From the NCBI RefSeq assembly GCF_001949145.1, contig NW_019091355.1, positions 4,556,838 through 4,620,837 of the forward strand: DNA of 64,000 nucleotides, read 5' to 3'. Shown one piece after another: positions 14,024 to 26,925 of this stretch. The stretch's first letter is position 1. Each line of letters opens with the position of its first letter. A model generated the notes under the pieces. The model ran no database searches. It saw only the letters and a list, made by a program, of their open reading frames with translations, and was not told where the DNA came from. The position numbers were made by a program, and so were the translations under genes. Source of the stretch: Acanthaster planci (lineage: Eukaryota > Echinodermata > Asteroidea > Valvatida > Acanthasteridae).

Positions 14024-17000
14024 GTAAGTTGGAATGTGACCGAGGCATGTTCTCATGGTGCTTTTCGTCAGTTCTTCATGCTCAAAGTTGTACAACTGGA
14101 TGTAGAAATCCCTATACATGTTATCATTTAGGTTTCTGACATCTGACCACCTTTTGAATTTACCCGTATCTTTGATTTGTGTATAAATGTACAAAGTTTT
14201 TACGTATAAGGTCTAAAATATGTGTCATGGTTGTAAAGAAGTTGTGTAAACTTATTCTTTTTTAGCTAACTTGACTTGGCGCAAACTACTGAAATACACC
14301 CGACAAAGAACTAAATCATGGGTGTGCTCCACCCAAACCCGGTACGTCAAACGCACCCAAAAGAGACAAGCTCTTGGCTGAACTTGTCATCCAAACGAAT
14401 CCGCTCCGTCGCAACCTTCGTAACTGTTGGCATCTTAATCAGGTCGGGGCTATTATGTAAGGGAACACGCCCTCTCGCGGTGACTCACGGATGATCATGA
14501 TGCAAGGCGGAAGTCATCAATTCTTCGGTGGGTGTTTCCGATTGACAAGATAGCGCTAATTACGGATATCTGATGTGTCGACTATGTCTTTTCTTTCTTT
14601 TCTACTAAAAAAAAATATTTTAATATATGCGTAGTAATTAGTTCGGTGATTTGATCATTGGAAAGAAATTATAGCAAGGCCATTACTGAAATTCGGCTTC
14701 GTTTGCAGAATCGGAGTAAGGTTTCCTGATTGAAGTCCTTGTTTTGGGTGATTTGGACAACGACTGCCCGTGGAATTTCAAGTTCTGCATACCAACATAA
14801 GACTTGGGGGGTCTTCGTTTTGATACTAACAGGAAAAGGCCTACAGCTATAGGTGTAAGGCTTGAGAGAAGCCTTATAAACCGGATACAAAATCGAGAAT
14901 CGGGAAATGGCCTTAGTAAGAAATCTAACTTATCAGGCACACTTCGGTGGCGCCCTCATTTAACAGTCTATGAAAATGTGTTTCTGGCCGAATAATATCC
15001 GAAAATGTACCACCACCAAGGCGTTAAAAATGCGTTGGGCATTTTAAAAATGAAGCAGATTCAAACAGAATCGAAAAAAAAAATCAAAACTATCAAACGA
15101 TTCCTATGCGAAACCACCTTGCCACCAAAGCCAGTCCCATCGCAATTACTCCTTACTTTTAACCGTACGGTTCAAGAAACCAATCATTTTCCAGTTTTTT
15201 TCTTTCTCGAAGACGTCACAGACCAAATACTAGCGGTTGGTAAACGTTAGCATGTACTTCTCAAATAGGACTATTCAAACATCGGTGTCGTCTACTGGTT
15301 TTCGCCTTAGACTGCTGTGGTGCCTTGTCGTACCACAAATTCTCACATCAGGATCGCTCTCGACATGGTCATTTGACCAAACAACAACCTGAACTCACTG
15401 CAGGCTACCTGTGATACCATTTAATGTTTCCAGAACCTTACTGAACCTGTTCACGTTGGCAGCGTAAGCTTACCGTTACAGCAGCGGGAAGTTTAGAACC
15501 CGTCTCTGTCGGTGGGTAATGTTTCGCTAAATTATGTAGATCCAGTTATAATTGACATCATGTCTCCGTGATTTACTCTAATGGACCGTCGTGACTCGCC
15601 GCTCACGCTCGTCAATCGTCCCGGGACCTTGCGAGTCAAACACGGTGATGGTCCGGGGACTCGCGTAGCCCCCTGGTTGCCCGGGTTAATTATGTGTGCA
15701 GGCTGATCCCGCGACACCAGGGTAAATTTGGAGAACGGTGTTTGCGGGCCAGGGAGGCGCGCACACACGAGAGCAAATTGCCCACCGTGTGAAGTCGGGC
15801 TATCATTATTGTCATCTCCGGCGAAAAATTGATACCGAGCCTCCCCATAAAAGGAATCCCATGCGCGATGGACTTCACGGATGCGTCCCACCTGCCGCCG
15901 AGTTTCTGGCCGTGATCTCCCGCGGGGGGCTTGAGTGTGTACAAGCCCGTATGCCATAGCCCAGCGCATGCTCGCTGAAATGGATGAAGCGTAGACCATT
16001 ACAAACTCTGATCGTATGGCCTGGCAAGGCTTAGTGCGATTATTGCACCCCGTAATTATGTTCATCTTCTATTTCCGCGTATAGTCCCATTCCGAAGAGG
16101 TTTAATGGCGAGTCTATATATACGCGTTCCCCGCTTGCGGCAATGTAACCCTTGCCTCATTTGCCATTCATGAGAAACAATTGTCTTGTAGCAATATACC
16201 TGTTCTTTTACTAAGCACCCTTTCGGCCATCCATCTTCGGGGACGAAAACCGATCAATTTTCAGCAATGGCCATATGAAGATTAAGACGGGAAACAAAAA
16301 GGAGGGATAATATTTTTTCTCTACCACTGCAGGCGTACAGTGGTTTTCGCAGAATTGTTAAAACTGGACCGTGTCAAGTCTAATCTCACTTTTGTTAGCA
16401 GGCTTGTAAGACAGTCAACTGTACAAATAGGAGATCATCCATCCGTTAATTGGAGTTCAAATCTGAGGTGTGGCCGGCAACTTCGGTCTGCGTGCTGATC
16501 CAAACCTGCCTCCTTACAGTGCCAGAATGGACTTCTGTCGAAAAAAATAAAATTAGCATTTTTAATCCACTCAAACGAGGATGAAGCTCCGGTCATACAA
16601 CTCGGAGATGAGTTTTAGAACCACTGATCATATTATGACATTTTTGTTCTGTCATCATCGCATTCTTTTAAATCATCAGTTACCTTGATTTTATTTGGTT
16701 AAAAAGAAAAGATCTATTCATCGTTGACCCTCTCCGGCCTCACTCTTCGTATGCCTATATACATTGTGGTAATGATAATCGGATTTCATCCGATTGAATC
16801 GGATTCATTCCGGGACTTTGCCACAGTGTTGTGAAATCCAAATTTTATGCAGCATTTTGTTGGGAACACCCTGACGCCCTTTCCCTCACGCCAGTCGATG
16901 AACCACAGTTTCGAGAAAGCTCCAACCCTGGGCTGATGGAAATTCACTTGTTAACCAAAAGTTCAACCAAAACCAACAATGATAGCAGGCGACTCCACAC

Positions 17001-20000
17001 ATGTTGGTTGAAATGACTCTGCACAGAATTCCGTCGCCAGTTTTATTCACAGTGCATCGATTGCCATGAACAGAACATTGTTTTTTTCCCCTGCGGAATA
17101 ATCATATCATCAAACAGAAATGATTGGATTTGTGACTTTGCGACATCAAATTAGGACAGGTGTTACACATAAATACTCGCCATGTATTTGGTATAACAAA
17201 AAGCTGGCTCATGCTTTATGGTTTGCTGGAACAGTCTTGCTGTTCAGTAGCGGCACATTGGAAAAGAAATTCAACCAATTCTCTAGTATTTCAAACATTT
17301 AATATTAAGTTTTCAATATACTGCTGTAGTGATTCAGAAATAACAGTCTGTTTTGCTGCCTCGCCCAGACTCAAAGATCTTACAATTGAAAGAAAAATAA
17401 GATGAAATCTCTCAGTCTAAGTCGAAACACTGGAGGTTTTACAACAAGGCAAACCGAATAAACAACCCCCTCGCCTCCAACAATTATCCGTGTTTTTGCT
17501 CCTAGAAGCCCATCGCAGAATTCCCGAAAGGAGACTCGCAACTTAAGTCGCGCTAAACAAGTGAACGGCAAGTTTTCTTTATTGTGGATGTTGTTGGCTC
17601 TGTACGCCGACCATGTGAGCGCTTAAACGCCCCTAGCACAGCATTTTGCGCGGTGTGAACAGCCCGAACCGGCGTGACTAACCTGCACAAGTCTGTATCA
17701 GCGTATCAATTAACCGCGTATCACGCCATGTTGATGTTGGCATCTCGGAGGCTTTTAAGAGCTTAACAGACGGCCGACGGACACGGCGTAATTCATCGAC
17801 AGAACGTAGAAGTATAAGTAAAAAAATAAATGCTGACCTATTTTGAAGGGGAGAAATGAGTCTGTGATTCCAGGTTATAGGCAATTTATTATGTCTACCG
17901 AGTTTGCTCTGTCACGAATTTAGTGTTCGGATGATGCTTCTCGATGCAAGAACTATTGCTTTGTAAGTCCCCTTCAAATGTTTTTAATAGTTCCTGCTAA
18001 CCGTATAGCCGATAAGGTAAGACGTAAAAAGTACATCGATGGCTGGTGTTCATCAACAAATGCAGTAACCATGGTGCTGGTATCACTTAGGCCTATGGCC
18101 TTTATAATCTAAGACACCGACGTTGATGTAAAAGCATTCTTGTGTAATTTTCATTTTGAAATGACAAAAATTACTGGGATCACTTCTTATAGCTTGTGCA
18201 CAACGACCAACAGATGGCTGCGCTCTTTCCTACCGACTAATAAATTTTCTGGTTTTAGTCAGGGTTTTAAAAAATTTGGGAAACGCTCTTCCATAATGAC
18301 CAAAGGCCTAATTCTTTTTTCCATTACAACATCATTATTTTAAACCTTCCCGAGAATTTCGGTCTCTCCACTATTGGTTTCCATATCAGGTTTTGGGGAC
18401 TCAGGGACAAGAAGAATTTTTTTCTATTACAGAACCCATTTTTCCTTAAAATAACAAGGGATGTTGGATAATCGACGAATGGAAATAAAGTAATGTGATG
18501 GATCACCCAATCCCTCACATGAAAATAGAGATGGTAGTTAAGTTTTGGAGCCACTGATAACGTCATAGGCTTTTCTTTCTCTGTCGCAGAATAGGCATTC
18601 AGAATGTCTGGTCATATTTTCAAGCCACCTGGAACTTCACGTTTCAGTGTACATTAGAAGGGGTTATGAAATCAAAAAATATCACCATTAGCCAAATCAA
18701 CACAGATGTTCGATTGTATAGCTCATTATGCAGTGTTCTAAAGCTCATTGTAATACTTGACATAAGTTGTCTCGTCGTGTATACAGTCTAAATTCTAAAA
18801 CGGGTCAGCCCATTTTTTTGTATTTTTGCGCTACCAGCTGACTGAAAGGGCGCCCTCAACAGGTTACGTGGTGAGTTGGCCGTCGCGACCGTGTGTCGGC
18901 CAAAATGGAGTCCTTGCACGGTCGCTTGTTTTGTCCGGTATTTCACTGATCGATTCCTCTTGTGGAATCACAGAGCTTCAAATAGATGGCCCCAAAACCA
19001 CAGTGAACGCACAGAAGCGGTGCAAGGCCAGAATTTATTCGCTTACTGATCTTAGAAGTTGGTTGTGAGCGAATGGTAGGGCAGAGCATCAACATTCACT
19101 ACGCGGGATGATAATGAACAACGACTCTGTCAGATCGAATTTGACATTGTGTCACGGTCCAAAGAAGTCTTCTTATCCCCCCGAATTTCCTTTTGGCTTT
19201 GAAAGATGACACAGATGACCACGCTTACAAGTTGGCCGTGAGAGTTTACTTTCGCGAGATACAAATGCGTATGAAGAGATTTTGTGTCCTCCCCAATAAA
19301 GAATAGAAATAGAAATAATTTGAGAAGGGAAATATATTTTTCCCCAGAAGTTTCACTCAGAGTGTGTTTTAACTCAGAAGGCCTGAAGAGACATCAGCGG
19401 TAAAGCCTGTATACTTTGCTATTTGGTTCATTAATGGAGGAATGGAGCAAGTTGTTTTATAAAAAAAGTAAGAACTGGATTCCTTTGGAATTCCTTATTT
19501 TAAGTATACACAGAGGGTGAAACGACCAAGAAAACGCGACATGAAATTAATGATTGTTGCATGAAAATGTTTCTTGATGTGAAGGTAGGAATTGAATTAT
19601 TTTTTCTTGTCCATTACCTTCTAATAAGAGGAATATGAACAAAAAAAATCAAGTGAAATGTTTATTGTCTTCATTAAAGTACTTTAGGCTCTTTCCAAGG
19701 GCACTAGGCTTACCGACCTGAAGTACAATGTAGACATTTTCTTTGCCGTAATTGATTGGGGAAAATCCTGGTCTTATTGTTATCAAAAACGGAGGTCGTC
19801 AAGAGGTCCTGGCAAGAGTTTTAGAAAAAATTACGATCGAAGAAATAAATCTCCAAAGTTGTGACAAGGCCCTTTTTGTATTAATACGGAGGCTACGTGC
19901 ACTAATGAGGTATGAAGTTCACTTTTTGTGACTAATGAATCGCTTCCGGTGACTTAAGATTCCACCCACCTTGGCTACAAACCAACCAATCAAGGTTTGG

Positions 20001-20770
20001 GAGAGGCTGTGACTGACAGGTTCTGCCCCGTGTGTTGACTGGTCCTGGCCGGCCCCACACACGCACACGCACGCACCACGGTGGGGGCCGTGCATGGTTC
20101 AGACGCGAAAGCTCCAATGACATCACTGGGAACTAGCAGCGAGCGATGAGCAGGAGACGTGGATGCATCATCAGCCGTACAGGACGGAGTTCATTGAACA
20201 TGCACCGCGCACAACGTAAACACAGTCACGCAAGATCAACACTCCTCGCTAATGCCGCTTTTTTTTACCTGTGTCTCTCCTCATTCCCGTTTGCGTGTGC
20301 TCATCGCACAGACTCTGTTTTTGGACCCGTGTTTTTACGAAATCAGCTCCACAGTCTTAACATTTTATCCCCGGACCATCATCGTGTATCTTTGTGAGGG
20401 CTCAACTCATCCGGTTACGCGCAGTCTTTCGTTGCTTACCCCCCTCGATAATCCTGCAAGCTACGGCTTTAGTTGGTTGAGCTCGTGGAATCCGTGGTGC
20501 AGCGGGGTGGCTTAGCGGGGACTGAGCGTCGATACCTCCGAGAGCTGAGTGGATGAACGTGGACTATTCAACCCCGTTCAGCGTAACTGGGACCGACTCC
20601 TGGGACCGGGGCTCGACTGCGCGTCCGTTACAGCGAAGACGGAAGAAGACCCCTGAATCCTCCTTTGACTTACCCCCCTGATTACTATAGCCGGAAAATC
20701 CCAGAGGGTTACTGGGGACTCCGCATATCGTCGGCAAACCAAAAAAAAAAAGAAAAAAAAGCAAACAAAT
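14024..20770 (+). other. Pitx long-form intron, part before the alternative first exon
   Basis: GT at 14024 opens the long-form intron, which ends with AG at 26667-26668. In this part I see no further coding exon. GC-richer blocks at about 15540-16140 and 19980-20550 stand out from the AT-rich surroundings and may be regulatory. The first contains a TATATATA at 16115-16122 followed by GC-rich DNA, and the second lies directly upstream of the short-isoform exon. A palindrome of GGAT-type half-sites lies at 16777-16795. Confidence 0.6.
20666..20770 (+). promoter_or_regulatory. Presumed 5' leader of the short-isoform exon, A-rich before the start codon
   Basis: From an in-frame TGA (20666-20668) to the ATG at 20771 there is no in-frame Met. 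The last 35 bases or so before the ATG are almost all A with a few C and G (about 20736-20770). The segment fits a 5' UTR if this exon is a genuine first exon. GC-rich DNA from about 20400 upward may include its promoter, but I see no clear TATA box. Confidence 0.35.
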
Positions 20771-20915
20771 ATGAACACTTTGAGTGAGCCGCTGTCGACT
20801 CTGGAGGAGTTGGTCGGCTCGAGTCCCAGGCCGGGCTCTGTGGTAACTCTCTCTGCCATGTCGCCGGGGATTCACTGCAATGGCACGGCGGCAACGTCGG
20901 GCGGGCAAAGGCATG
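20771..20915 (+). CDS. pitx: Pitx short-isoform alternative first coding exon
   Basis: Starts at ATG 20771 (A at -3). An in-frame TGA lies at 20666-20668 with no ATG in between. The peptide begins MNTLSEPLSTLEELVGSS and continues Ser/Gly/Thr-rich. Two donors are usable. The preferred one is ATG|GTGAGC (exon end 20915, 48 codons plus 1 base). The other is TAG|GTACAC (exon end 20960, 63 codons plus 1 base). Both are phase 1 and both complete the same Gly codon with the homeobox exon at 26669, giving proteins of 296 or 311 aa. I prefer 20915 because its donor is much closer to consensus. The exon lies inside the intron of the long form, so it must be driven by an internal promoter or be an alternative exon. 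The position matches the internal Pitx2c-type promoter of vertebrates, but the peptide sequence is not the same. The DNA just upstream is GC-rich and then A-rich. Confidence 0.8.
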
Positions 20916-21869
20916 GTGAGCACAGGAGCGGCGATGAATTCTCGTCAACTGCTGACCTAGGTACACCTTTCATTCTTTCTCTCTTGTAGGGGTTGTGACA
21001 AGGACCACCTTTTATTCCCCCGTTTATCTGCATTTGGGGTTTCATTTATTACAATCATGGATAGATTGTGCAGATTCGTACGAAGCAAGGTCCCTCACAG
21101 GATCACGCCTTATGCACGACCACCCGTGTATTCATTTCTGTACCCTAGCTAGCAATGAGCCTTGTATACCTTAAAACCTTCATGCAGTGCTTCTACTAAA
21201 ACCTTCATATCTTAGGGTTAGCTTCAATCTCGTGTCTTTTGTCGTCGTATGAGAGCTGATAAATCATAAATATTCCCACACATAATATTAGGATATATTC
21301 ATTTTCCCTCCAGTAATCAAATGTTATACTCGATAACAACGTGAATCGATGTTGAACGAGATCGGTGCACCGTACGTTCACTGTCACTGACGCCAGACGA
21401 GTTTTGCTTTCATAATTTTTACATGCATTTATACATTTTCGGTTTTCCGGCCTTGGCGTATTTAACAGTTGCCCGTAAGTTATCAGAATTGCAAAATATC
21501 GAGGAGATTATCCTTTTATTACCAGTAGGCCTGTAGGCTTATTGATGTAAACAAACCGTAGCCCCCATGGTATTTTTCAATCCCTGGTTAGTTCGTCTTC
21601 ACTGCTTTTGGTTCGATTCCCGAATTTTGTCTGACCGTCAGACCTTCACCTTTGCCCTGAGTTTTTATCTCATGTATATTACTTTGCGAAACAATTTTGT
21701 GTTCTTTCGCGAAGTTTATTGCGAGATTCGTAGAGGAACCCGTAAACACAGCGGACGAGGTCAGCAGAAACGGTGACACATCAAGAAGCAGAACACAAAC
21801 CGCTTCTGTTCCAGCATTCTGTACATGATCCGAATTTCTCATTATTCCTGGAGGAAACAAATAAGATTG

Positions 21870-21912
21870 TTAAGTCGTGTACAGCTTCTTTCTTGGAAAC
21901 AATACACGACTT
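21870..21912. repeat. Short inverted repeat (hairpin)
   Basis: TTAAGTCGTGTA and TACACGACTTAA are inverted around a spacer of about 19 bases. A further partial copy GTACACGACT follows at once. Confidence 0.65.
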
Positions 21913-24900
21913 AATGTACACGACTAAAACTTTTCTTTTAATCAACAGCTTCTTTTTCCGACAGTTGTAAACATTCCTACTTCCGCTTTTACTCGTTATG
22001 CAAGGATGTTTAATTTCATAACTCACGCGAACCGAACTTATTGCAGAAATATTTTTTTCAACAATGGGATTTGGATGTACTATTTGTTTATTTGATGTAC
22101 TTGTTTTCCTACTTGTTGTCCTGAAACAGTGATTACAACTCTCATCCCTTAATAAGGGCAGTAACTCCGCTAAACCAACCTACGGGTCACAATGAAAGCT
22201 GAGTAGACATTCGATTAACATCTTGACTTCACTAGTGCTTTTGTTTCTGGCAGATTGTTAGATTATTATTTTTTTTAACTTTGATAGATGATCTTGGTTC
22301 ATCCCGCATTTCCTGTCGTTTTATTCTGTAGTAACTTCATTCTTCTCAAGTAACCAGCAACGATTTGGTTTTTGTCTTGAGGAACACATCTTTCTCTACG
22401 CACCTTGTTCGTAATTGTAAGCTGAGAAAATGATTTCCGTGTATTTTTGTAATATCACAGTGAATTTAAATGAATTGAGTTGTGTTAAGTTTTACTGAAT
22501 TTAATACACAAACAGGGGATTTACAGATGGGGGGGGGTTGGGGACATTTGCCGTTATCCCGTCTTAGAGAAAAATCTAAGCTCCCTAAAGTGTTCTCATC
22601 GGCCATTTGTGGAAGTCAACAGCTACAACGAGATCACTCTATAAACAAGGAAGTGTTCATTGGAAAAAAAAACGGTGCGCCATCCTAAAGTGCAATCATC
22701 TCAATGGACGACCCGACGGTCGTTGCTATTGGCAGACAGGCCCGCCACTGTCTTTTTTCGCAACCTTCAGTGTTGATCAAATAATCCCGAACAACCACCC
22801 AAACCAAGCCCCTGTAGTACATCCACAATTGCAATACAATGATTAGAGGTCGCGGCCGTCTTGGACAAAGATTCCGCCCACGGTAGATAACATAAATCAC
22901 ATGAGTGAACTCACATTTTGAAGAGGACATCCCCAAGACTTACCGAGACAGTTTTGATCACACTCAATGAAAATGAAATGAAATGAAAATGAAAAAAGCA
23001 AGCAGATGTTAAATGAAACCAAAGCAACATTCTCTCAAAGTGAACAGATCGAAACCTGAATTTGCTTGTTTTGTTCAAGTTATTCACACAACTCCGTCCA
23101 TTATGATAAATAATTAAATGATATGGTCATTAAAAAGCACAAATTAAAATAAACCCACAGTGATACCTTTGTAATAATGAGATGATAATGACATTTAACT
23201 CTGAGACTTAATTTTGTGTATGAGCTTTTTTTGACTACCGTAAAACCACAGCGAAGCAAACCTTCCTCTATTTCCCAACCTGTTGTTCATCAATCACCTA
23301 GACCTTTCTTAGGTGGCATGATTTGAAGGTGAATTCAAGGAACAAGGAAGTGGCTTCGTCCCAAACAGAGAACTATGATTACTTTCGACATGCCTTAGGT
23401 CAAAAGAAAGGATAATCGCTTTAGCTTAATCCGGGAAGATGTGCTTGGTGTTTTCAATGAGAGGATAGAACTGTTTAAAGATGGATTTTCAAGGATTTTT
23501 AAAACATTCTTCGGGTGTCCGACGTGAGAAACTGTACATTCCAAGACATCTGTACCTATACGTGCAAGTACGAAGTATGTAATCCCAACAATCCAGAATA
23601 CAGTCGTGCTGAACGATAGGTCAAAACTGTATTAAATTGCTTTGGTTTTGTTCCAAACTAAGAAAATACCTGTGTTCACCTCAATGAAACTCGTAATAGT
23701 GGGAACATTTGCCGTCCTTAATGTATTTTTGTCTTTGTCAATAAAACATTTATTCTCTCATAAAACCAAATGTAGACTTTGAGCAGACACATTTTCAATT
23801 TCAAAACAGAAGTTGAAAGCAGATAATTAAGCTCAGGAGAGCCTAATTTTTTTTTAATTTTAGGGGAAGGGGAAGCACCCCTCTCCCTTGCCACATTTGG
23901 GAGGAGCCCCCACTGCTCCATCATCTGCCCACGGTTGGGCTTGGCAGACCTACCTATAAGAACATGTTTCCTGGTCTAGGATAAAAGACTCGGATGGATT
24001 AATGAGGTCGGATTATGAGGGGATTTGCGACTTTGACCGAAAACAGGAGAGAAACAGAGGGAACGTTCAATCTAGCCTATGCACACGGACATGCTACTTC
24101 GCAGTGTCTTCTGTTTTCAGTGCCGTGTGCTGCCTGGCTTCTGAAGTCTCCCATACGAAAGTCAGCACAGCATTCACTAACTTTCGTGTTCTGCCGCTCA
24201 GAATTAGTACCATTTGCATTATTTTTCCCCGTGAACGGTTTAATGCTATAGCCCTGGCTCCTCTTAGCACCCTGCGCTTTCGATAATTGCGCCAAATCCT
24301 AATAATTTACACCGGGAGAGATGCCGGCTTTCTGTGGAAAGAGAAGTAGGAGCCTTCAGAAATAACCCAGTGACCCAATCCGGCTGAGCCGCGGGTCCCC
24401 CCTGACGGAAACCCGTCTTCACTTTCACTTAGCAGAGTTGTCAGGCCCAGCCCGCCTTGGCAGGCAGGACGCGGCTGTTCGGTGGATCGCCTGCTCGCTG
24501 ACATTATCAGATTCTCCCGGCTTACGCGAAGTGTCAGCCAGCCAATTGGCTGTCGGCAACCAATTAGGTTTGTACTTTGCTTATCATATGACACAATCAG
24601 AAAAATGACAATGCCAATTTGTCTCCGTGTATCCATGCTTTGTTGTACTCAAGCATAAGATAATTGTGTAAACGGATTGTCTGTAAACCCTACCGTGGAT
24701 TTCATTCAGTCGAGAGGACAGTTTGAAAAAGGATGGAATTTCTAAAAGACAGTTCGTTGGGAAAAATCAACAAAATATACCACATATGCCCCGACCCAAA
24801 AATGATCACTTTGCAGGTTTAACCTCAACATTTTGCACGAAACATACATCTGACTGGTCGCATACAAAAGGAAATAGTCCAGATCATCCAAATCAAAATA

Positions 24901-25253
24901 GAATTTCACCAACTACTCAAGGATATGTTATAGATGTTGTTGATAATGATTTTGATAAATCTTGGTCTGTTTAATCACTTTGTCAGTTTTCCCCTTTCCC
25001 TTGGCAACTGCACTGAAGGGCAATAGAGGGTAAGGAGTTTCAGCAACTGTAGGAAAACGTCACTGTGCACGAGTATAGTTGGAGTCACTTGCTGCCCCCC
25101 CCCCAACTTTTTGGTTTAGTGTGATTTGTTTGCATATTCCGTCTTTGTCGACGTGCTTTCGTTTTGTAACAGACCTCTATTCAAGCAATGTCGCGTGAGA
25201 TACAATAAGAATACGCCTGCAGGTCGTGAAACATTGAACGTATGTAGTATCCA

Positions 25254-25502
25254 CTGTAAACGAAAGTCATTTTGTGCTCAAAATGACTAATATAGGAAGG
25301 TCGGGTCTCGATGACTTATTAAATCAAGACAGGACTAATATTAAGTCGACAGTGCCTGATGTCGATCAATGTTAACTGATATTTGACTTATCTTTGACCA
25401 GTAAATGTTAGTCATTGGCCTGTCTGAGTAATTTAAATTAGCCATTTAAGGCAAGCGCTGGATTAACTTTTATCGGTCAAAATGACTAATTTTTGTTTAC
25501 AG
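25254..25502. mobile_element. MITE-like element with CTGTAAAC ends
   Basis: Starts CTGTAAACGAAAGTCATTTT and ends AATGACTAATTTTTGTTTACAG, imperfect inverted repeats of about 20-24 bases. Several TTAGTCATT/AATGACTAA words recur inside in both orientations. Non-coding, AT-rich, with no second copy recognised here. It lies about 1.2 kb before the homeobox exon. Confidence 0.6.
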
Positions 25503-26511
25503 ACTGACAGGACATGTTCGAATTACCGAACTGGAATTTTCTCCCAAAGCATCGGCAAAAGTTTGTCACTTGTGCCACGAGTGCTGATATTTTTTACAGG
25601 TTGATTTATTCTTCCAAAGGGGCTCATTGCAATCTGTCGCATGACACCACATGCAGTAAGTTAGTCTTGATCCTGCCAATTTATAGCTCGTTTGTAAGTT
25701 CTGGGACAATCTTGGGTATCATGGTGCACGCTATGTCAGCTCGTAAATAATTTCCAGTCTAGCATTATGAATTAGGGGGGCCTGATGGACATGTGTTCGA
25801 AATGGAAATATTGCCGCCAGATGTGTTCCTAATTTTCTGTTATTAAAGTTGTGTTAGCAACTGTCATGACTTCACTTATTGGCTTCATGGTATACTGTTA
25901 TGCGGCAACTATTAGGTTTAACGGCAATAAGAATCACAACCAAGAACCAGTCTAGAGCAATGCCGCGTGGAAGACAGCACCATGTTCAAGATTCACACCT
26001 TCCAAAGTCTGGTGCCCTGCCATCAATTTCCTATTGCTGAACCTATCTCTGTCACTGTCTCTATGGAATGAGGGTGTCCGTCTGTCCTTTCACCATATGC
26101 AGCAAGGTATGAGACGGAGAGAACCCCCCCCCTGCTTTGTGTTGGTCATTGTCTCGCAGGAATCTGGGAAATTCCTTTCAGACATCTTGGGGGATGTGTT
26201 AAGTAACAATAGTCTGGAATGCGTATAGGGATTGGACATGTGGGGGGGTACCCCTCGGTCTCATTTCTTGCTGGGTATACCTTTCACGCCAATGCTAGAA
26301 AGCGGCAGAGGGTCTTCGGGAAACTAGAAAAGAACGGCTTGTGAGAGCCACTCGAGTCGAGAGCTTGTCATCTCAATACTTCGAGTGGCAGGACTAAGGG
26401 ATGAACTAGCCTTGAGCGTGTTTGCCTCGTCGTATGCCCGAAGAACTAGGGTCATGGTGACGTGGACGGCCGGCACTTTGTGATCCCGACTACGAAGATC
26501 AGAAACGGTGA

Positions 26512-26925
<414 letters not shown>

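Noticed and set aside
15532-16065. 177-aa minus-strand ORF
   Set aside because: No recognisable domain, overlapped by other frames of similar length, and lying in a GC-richer intronic block where long chance ORFs are expected.
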